Positions 41,149 to 44,435 of a stretch of 44,435 nucleotides of DNA are shown here, piece by piece. The stretch's first letter is position 1. The number at the start of each line of letters is the position of its first letter. A program made the position numbers and the translations under genes. The notes beneath the pieces are model-generated. The model was not told where the DNA came from. It made no database searches and worked only from the letters and a program-made list of their open reading frames with translations. This DNA is from Marinobacterium litorale DSM 23545 (GTDB taxonomy: Bacteria > Pseudomonadota > Gammaproteobacteria > Pseudomonadales > Balneatricaceae). The stretch lies in the NCBI RefSeq assembly GCF_000428985.1, contig NZ_AUAZ01000033.1, positions 1 through 44,435 of the forward strand, in the 5' to 3' direction.

Positions 41149-42087
41149 ATGATTACGAATAATATATCGATTCGCCAGCTACAGGCCTTTGTCCGTATCG
41201 CGACCACGGGCAGTTTTACCCGGGCTGCCGAGCAACTGCACCTGACTCAATCCACGTTGACCGCACAAATTAAACAACTGGAAGATCAGGCAGGCCTCAA
41301 ATTGCTGGACCGTACCACCCGCCGAGTTGTCGTAACCGTGGAAGGCGAGCGTTTTCTACCGGTCGCCGAGCGGCTGATCTCAGACTTTACCGCAGCCATC
41401 AACGACCTCCAGTCCCGTGCCGAGCTGCAGCAGGGCCAGGTCAGTCTTGCCGGCTCCCCGTCCGTGGTCACCCGGCTGCTGCCCGACGCAGTCAAGATGT
41501 TCCGTCAACAGCACCCGGCTATCCATATCCATATCCGCGATGACAGCGCGGGCAGCCTGGAGCGCCGTGTACTCGATAACGAAGTGGACTTCGCCATCGC
41601 TGGCAATCACTCCCAGCAACCGGAGTTGCGCTACCAACCTATCTTAAAAGACAGATATGGCATGGTCCTCCCGAGCGGACACAAGTACGCAGACCGGGAG
41701 CAGCTTAACTGGGAGAGTATCGCCCGGGAGCCTTTGGTGCTTCTGAGCCCGGATACGGGCATTCGCGCCCAGCTGGAGCGATTTTCCCAAGCGGGTTTAC
41801 CGCTGGAGCTTGGCAACACCACACTGGAAGCCACCAACCCGGCGGGGCTCGCCGCCCTGATCAACGCCCAACTGGGCGTCACCCTGCTCCCGGCCCTGGC
41901 GGCCGATACAGACTCCTTCGCCAGCCTGCGGTTTATTCCAATGGAGGCACCTGCCCAGTATCGCGAGATCTGCCTGATCACCCGCAGGGGACGTGCCTTA
42001 AGCCCGGCCGCCGCCGCCCTGCTGGAGGCGGTGCGTACGCAGATCACTCAGGCAGCATTACCTCGGTGGGTAGAGTCATTGGCTTAA
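41149..42087 (+). CDS. LysR-family transcriptional regulator divergent from ydiJ
   Basis: A 312-residue LysR protein: N-terminal winged helix-turn-helix (IRQLQAFVRIATTGSFTRAAEQLHLTQSTLTAQIKQLE, about 8-65) and a substrate-binding domain (about 90-300; VSLAGSPSVVTRLLPDAV, FAIAGNHSQQPELRYQPIL). Start at the ATG at 41149; the preceding TTG is less likely, and there is no clear ribosome site. By position it should respond to a 2-hydroxyacid or related metabolite and control ydiJ, the usual LysR arrangement. Confidence 0.9.
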   Translation: MITNNISIRQLQAFVRIATTGSFTRAAEQLHLTQSTLTAQIKQLEDQAGLKLLDRTTRRVVVTVEGERFLPVAERLISDFTAAINDLQSRAELQQGQVSLAGSPSVVTRLLPDAVKMFRQQHPAIHIHIRDDSAGSLERRVLDNEVDFAIAGNHSQQPELRYQPILKDRYGMVLPSGHKYADREQLNWESIAREPLVLLSPDTGIRAQLERFSQAGLPLELGNTTLEATNPAGLAALINAQLGVTLLPALAADTDSFASLRFIPMEAPAQYREICLITRRGRALSPAAAALLEAVRTQITQAALPRWVESLA

Positions 42088-42092
42088 TGCCT

Positions 42093-42125
42093 GTAACCCG
42101 GTTGCAGCGATAGCGAAATCCGGGA
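42093..42125. repeat. REP locus 8 (class A, single), downstream flank of the RAYT gene
   Basis: A slightly decayed class A unit (GTAACCCGG, then AATCCGGGA) ten bases past the stop of the RAYT gene. Confidence 0.75.
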
Positions 42126-42134
42126 CTGCTATCC

Positions 42135-42644
42135 CTATTCCCCAAAATTACCGGATAGATCGTATTCCGATTCACCCCAGTCCGGCGTGTAGAAACCGGC
42201 GTTAACAAAACGCCAGAAACTTGAATAAGCCCAGTTTGCCGGGGAGTCGGTCAACCCGTGTTTGACCGGGTTAAGGTGGATGTAATCCCGGTGGATATTC
42301 AGATCATTCTCGCTGGTTATCGTATACTCCCAGAAACGCGGTTGCCAGAGACCACGGCGACCTCTCTTACCCGACCGGCTTAAGCGCCGGGAGAAATCGG
42401 CCTTGATGCTCTGCCAACGCTTCGAGTAATCCGCATCATCCTCGGGCAACCTCCATATAGCATGCAGGTGGTCCGGTAATATCACCGAGGCGTCGATCAC
42501 AAAGGGAGATTTCTTAAGAACAGCGCGATGAGCGTCCCTCAACGCTTCGATATGATCAATCAACGTGTTACTGCCGCGATCTTTGAGGGTGACGGTGAAA
42601 AAACAGGTGCCGCCTGGTACGTAATTACGGCGGTAGTTGACCAT
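42135..42644 (-). CDS. REP-associated tyrosine transposase (RAYT, Y1 HuH family)
   Basis: A 169-residue single-strand DNA transposase-like enzyme. The HuH metal motif is HLH (His59, His61 in PDHLHAIW) and the catalytic Tyr is probably Tyr121 in YIHLNPVKHGL; RRGLWQPRFWEYTI is another family landmark. RAYTs recognise REP hairpins with a GTAG foot and are thought to spread them. This gene lies between REP locus 8 and REP locus 9 and is the obvious enzyme for the nine REP loci in the window. It lacks inverted-repeat ends of its own, as expected of a domesticated element. Confidence 0.93.
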   Translation of the reverse strand: MVNYRRNYVPGGTCFFTVTLKDRGSNTLIDHIEALRDAHRAVLKKSPFVIDASVILPDHLHAIWRLPEDDADYSKRWQSIKADFSRRLSRSGKRGRRGLWQPRFWEYTITSENDLNIHRDYIHLNPVKHGLTDSPANWAYSSFWRFVNAGFYTPDWGESEYDLSGNFGE

Positions 42645-42716
42645 CCTTGGTCCTCCATCGACTGTGTTGTTCCATTTATCCTAGTGGCAGGAGCCTGAAG
42701 ACATATAGCGGGAATT

Positions 42717-42790
42717 CCCGGCATGCGCCTTTGGCTTCTGCCGGGCTACGTGGTGGCTGTAGCCCGGATGCAGCATAGCGGAATCCGGGA
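42717..42790. repeat. REP locus 9 (REPIN: inverted class B plus class A), upstream flank of the RAYT gene
   Basis: Inverted class B (42717-42749) and class A (42759-42790) with GTAG feet inward, nine bases apart, between the RAYT gene and the end of the UbiH/UbiF-like gene. It is among the best preserved pairs. Confidence 0.92.
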
Positions 42791-42795
42791 GCCAT

Positions 42796-44004
42796 TTACC
42801 GAGCCAAAGCTGGCAAGTCGCCCTCTAACCCCATGGCGAACTGCATCACACGCTTCTTGGCAAAAGGCAGTTTCTCGGCGGCCCCCAGCCCCAGATTACG
42901 CAGGAGTTTCAGGGGCGCCGCATCGTTGCTAAAGACCCGATAGAAAGCATCCATGGTCTGCATCATCAGCAGGTTATGGCGGCGGCGGCGTTTCTCATAA
43001 CGTTTGAGGGTGGCAAGAGAGTCGATCGCCTCGCCGGCGCAGTGTGCGTCGAGAAGCTCTTCGGCCAGCACCGCCACATCGAGAAAACCGATATTGACGC
43101 CCTGCCCGGCAAGCGGGTGGATCATATGCGCGGCGTCGCCGGCCAACACCACGCCCTCTGCACAATAATGCTGAGCATGCTGCCGGCGCAGCGGAAAGAA
43201 GCCACGCTCGACAAGACGGTCGATACGTCCAAGCCGTTCCGGGAAGGTGGCAATCAGCTCTGACATAAAGGCGGTTTCCGGCAGATCCATCAGCCTACGC
43301 GCTTCGTTCGGCGTGTTATACCAGACCAGGGAGGCATTGGGCCCATCCAGTGGCAGGAAGGCCAATGGGCCTGTGGGCGTGAACTGCTGCCAGGTTATAT
43401 CCTGCTGCTCGTATCCGGTTTCCACTGAGGCGACCAGCGCATACTGGTCGTAATCCCATTTATGAACGCCTATACCGGCTGCATCACGCACCCTGGAGTT
43501 TCCACCGTCGGCCGCCACCAAAAGACGCCCGACAATCTCGCGTCCCCCCTCCAGAGTCACGACACTGGCACCGGGGGAGTAGTCGATGCTATCAACCCGC
43601 GCCGGACAGATCAGATCGATCCCGGACATCTGCTGTGCTCGTTCCAACAGCGCCAGCTGAACCAGCCGGTTCTCGACAATGTGCCCCAAATAGGGCTGAC
43701 CGATCCCCTCCGAGTCAAATTCAGTGGCCGCTCGATGATCGTCCGCTTCCCAGACGCGCATCCGGCGGTAGGGGCAAAGACGGCGGGACTGAATACCCTC
43801 CCAGGCGCCCAGATGACGCAGCAGGTTTTCGGACGCCAGGCTCAATGCCGACACCCGCAGATCATGGGGTTGCTCCGGGCTGAAGGCCTGCGGGTATTCC
43901 CGCTCCAGAAGCGCGATACTCAGGTCGCTTTCCGCCAACGCGCAAGCAAGCGCCGCACCGACCATGCCACCGCCTACGATGACGACATCAAAACGCTGAT
44001 CCAT
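42796..44004 (-). CDS. FAD-dependent ubiquinone biosynthesis hydroxylase (UbiH/UbiF/VisC family)
   Basis: A 402-residue flavin monooxygenase that should hydroxylate the ring of a ubiquinone precursor. The FAD motif is VVIVGGGMVGAALACAL at the N-terminus, followed by the middle DG motif (LLVAADGGNSRVRDAAG) and the GD motif VVLAGDAAHMIHPLAGQGVNIGFLD. The C-terminal stretch FYRVFSNDAAPLKLLRNLGL resembles UbiF more than UbiH, but the exact ring position is not safe to name. It is transcribed toward the RAYT gene, and a group IIC intron ends 94 bp upstream of its start, so its original promoter may have been displaced or replaced. Confidence 0.9.
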   Translation of the reverse strand: MDQRFDVVIVGGGMVGAALACALAESDLSIALLEREYPQAFSPEQPHDLRVSALSLASENLLRHLGAWEGIQSRRLCPYRRMRVWEADDHRAATEFDSEGIGQPYLGHIVENRLVQLALLERAQQMSGIDLICPARVDSIDYSPGASVVTLEGGREIVGRLLVAADGGNSRVRDAAGIGVHKWDYDQYALVASVETGYEQQDITWQQFTPTGPLAFLPLDGPNASLVWYNTPNEARRLMDLPETAFMSELIATFPERLGRIDRLVERGFFPLRRQHAQHYCAEGVVLAGDAAHMIHPLAGQGVNIGFLDVAVLAEELLDAHCAGEAIDSLATLKRYEKRRRRHNLLMMQTMDAFYRVFSNDAAPLKLLRNLGLGAAEKLPFAKKRVMQFAMGLEGDLPALAR

Positions 44005-44097
44005 TCCCCTTCTCCGACAGGTTGAACTGGCCGCTAGTATACCGACTCTATCGATTCGTGTTTTTGTGACACATCAAACTGTTATATCGAATCATGA

Positions 44098-44435
44098 ATC
44101 GAGTAGGAGGAGGTCTTGCGACCTCCGTCCTCTCACACCACCGTACGTGCGGTTCCGCATACGGCGGTTCATGATACACATTTAAGCCGATGATACTGAT
44201 CCATCAGCGATACCAGTCCGATGCGATCAAACACCTTCTTCGGCAACGCCTGATTCAAATGAGAGGCGCACGAGTTCCACCAAGGACCACGCCCATTGGT
44301 CGCACTGCGCCAAGCCCTGTCTTCAGACAGACCCAGTCGCATCAGCATCTTGACCCGGGTGAACGGCCGCTTCCATTGACGCCAGAGGATTTTGCGCAGA
44401 TGCCGGCGGATCCAGCCATCCAGCGCCTCGAAGCT
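44098..44435 (-). mobile_element. Group IIC intron, 3' end (partial, runs off the right edge)
   Basis: The minus strand shows the end of a maturase gene, then domain V (about 44138-44168) with stem CCGCCGU/ACGGUGG, a CG bulge and the tetraloop stem UGCG-GAAC-CGCA. The CGC triad is a mark of class C introns. Domain VI follows (GGAGGTCGCAAGACCTCC) and the intron ends CTACTCGAT at 44098. The 5' part is beyond the window. Confidence 0.88.
44169..44435 (-). CDS. ltrA: Group II intron reverse transcriptase/maturase, C-terminal 88 residues
   Basis: The partial frame enters at the right edge and ends in TGA just before domain V. It codes the maturase thumb (LDGWIRRHLRKILWRQWKR, LGLSEDRAWRSA) and the C-terminal FDRIGLVSLMDQYHRLK motif usual in bacterial intron proteins. 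The reverse transcriptase core is outside the window. It is not listed as a complete frame because its start is missing. Confidence 0.92.
   Translation of the reverse strand, partial: SFEALDGWIRRHLRKILWRQWKRPFTRVKMLMRLGLSEDRAWRSATNGRGPWWNSCASHLNQALPKKVFDRIGLVSLMDQYHRLKCVS

Noticed and set aside
2759-42790. Dispersed hairpins as a CRISPR array or as ordinary terminators
   Set aside because: Units are not tandem and have no spacers; they lack T tracts, carry a GTAG foot and match the REP/RAYT pattern.

Overview
The window reads as chromosomal DNA of a GC-rich gammaproteobacterium. LuxS, RraA, a YeeN/YebC protein, a UbiH/UbiF-type hydroxylase, a NosP-NahK pair and a complete quinoprotein alcohol oxidation locus fit an Oceanospirillales/Pseudomonadales-like marine or soil organism. 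It is unlikely to be Pseudomonas itself, which usually lacks luxS. No species assignment is made.

Edges: both ends lie inside group IIC introns on the minus strand. The left edge (1-318) is the 5' end of an intron inserted directly behind the terminator of an aldehyde dehydrogenase gene. The right edge (44098-44435) is the last 88 residues of an intron maturase plus domains V and VI. The two could be direct copies flanking the segment, or one intron on a closed circle.

Left part (0.4-6.6 kb): exaC-type aldehyde dehydrogenase, divergent luxS, phhB, a four-gene minus operon (unknown protein, rhodanese, ankyrin, NafY) that looks nif-accessory although no nitrogenase genes are present, a DUF3301-like protein and a lytic transglycosylase.

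Central part (6.6-24.8 kb): a quinoprotein regulon with a predicted metal switch. It holds a lanthanide-type alcohol dehydrogenase (PedH-like, WDYDG), a calcium-type paralogue (PedE/ExaA-like, WDFSG), cytochrome c550 (PedF-like), an MxaJ/XoxJ-like periplasmic protein, an unexplained SsuABC-type ABC transporter, a periplasmic pentapeptide-repeat protein, a PedS2/PedR2-like two-component system, a cupredoxin-like protein, and PedA1-A2-B-C-like genes, whose relatives take up lanthanides in Pseudomonas putida. In the middle sit a YeeN gene and a 566-residue protein with three internal repeats that I do not recognise.

Right part (24.8-44 kb): MFS exporter, DsbB, an MdlA/MdlB-type ABC exporter, a PilZ protein, an ErbR/AgmR-like regulator, a nosP-nahK operon, a porin, RraA, a YdiJ-type FAD/Fe-S dehydrogenase with a divergent LysR regulator, a REP-associated tyrosine transposase and a UbiH/UbiF-family hydroxylase.

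Two layers tie the region together. First, an inverted repeat TACT-NN-AGTA lies upstream of the cupredoxin/pedA1 pair, erbR and nosP-nahK, with weaker copies before exaC, cytochrome c550 and the porin, so a common LuxR-family regulator probably acts on them. Second, nine loci of two hairpin REP classes, each normally with a GTAG foot, lie between genes, and the presumed RAYT transposase that handles them is encoded between two copies. PQQ biosynthesis genes are absent, so the cofactor must be made from elsewhere in the genome or taken up.
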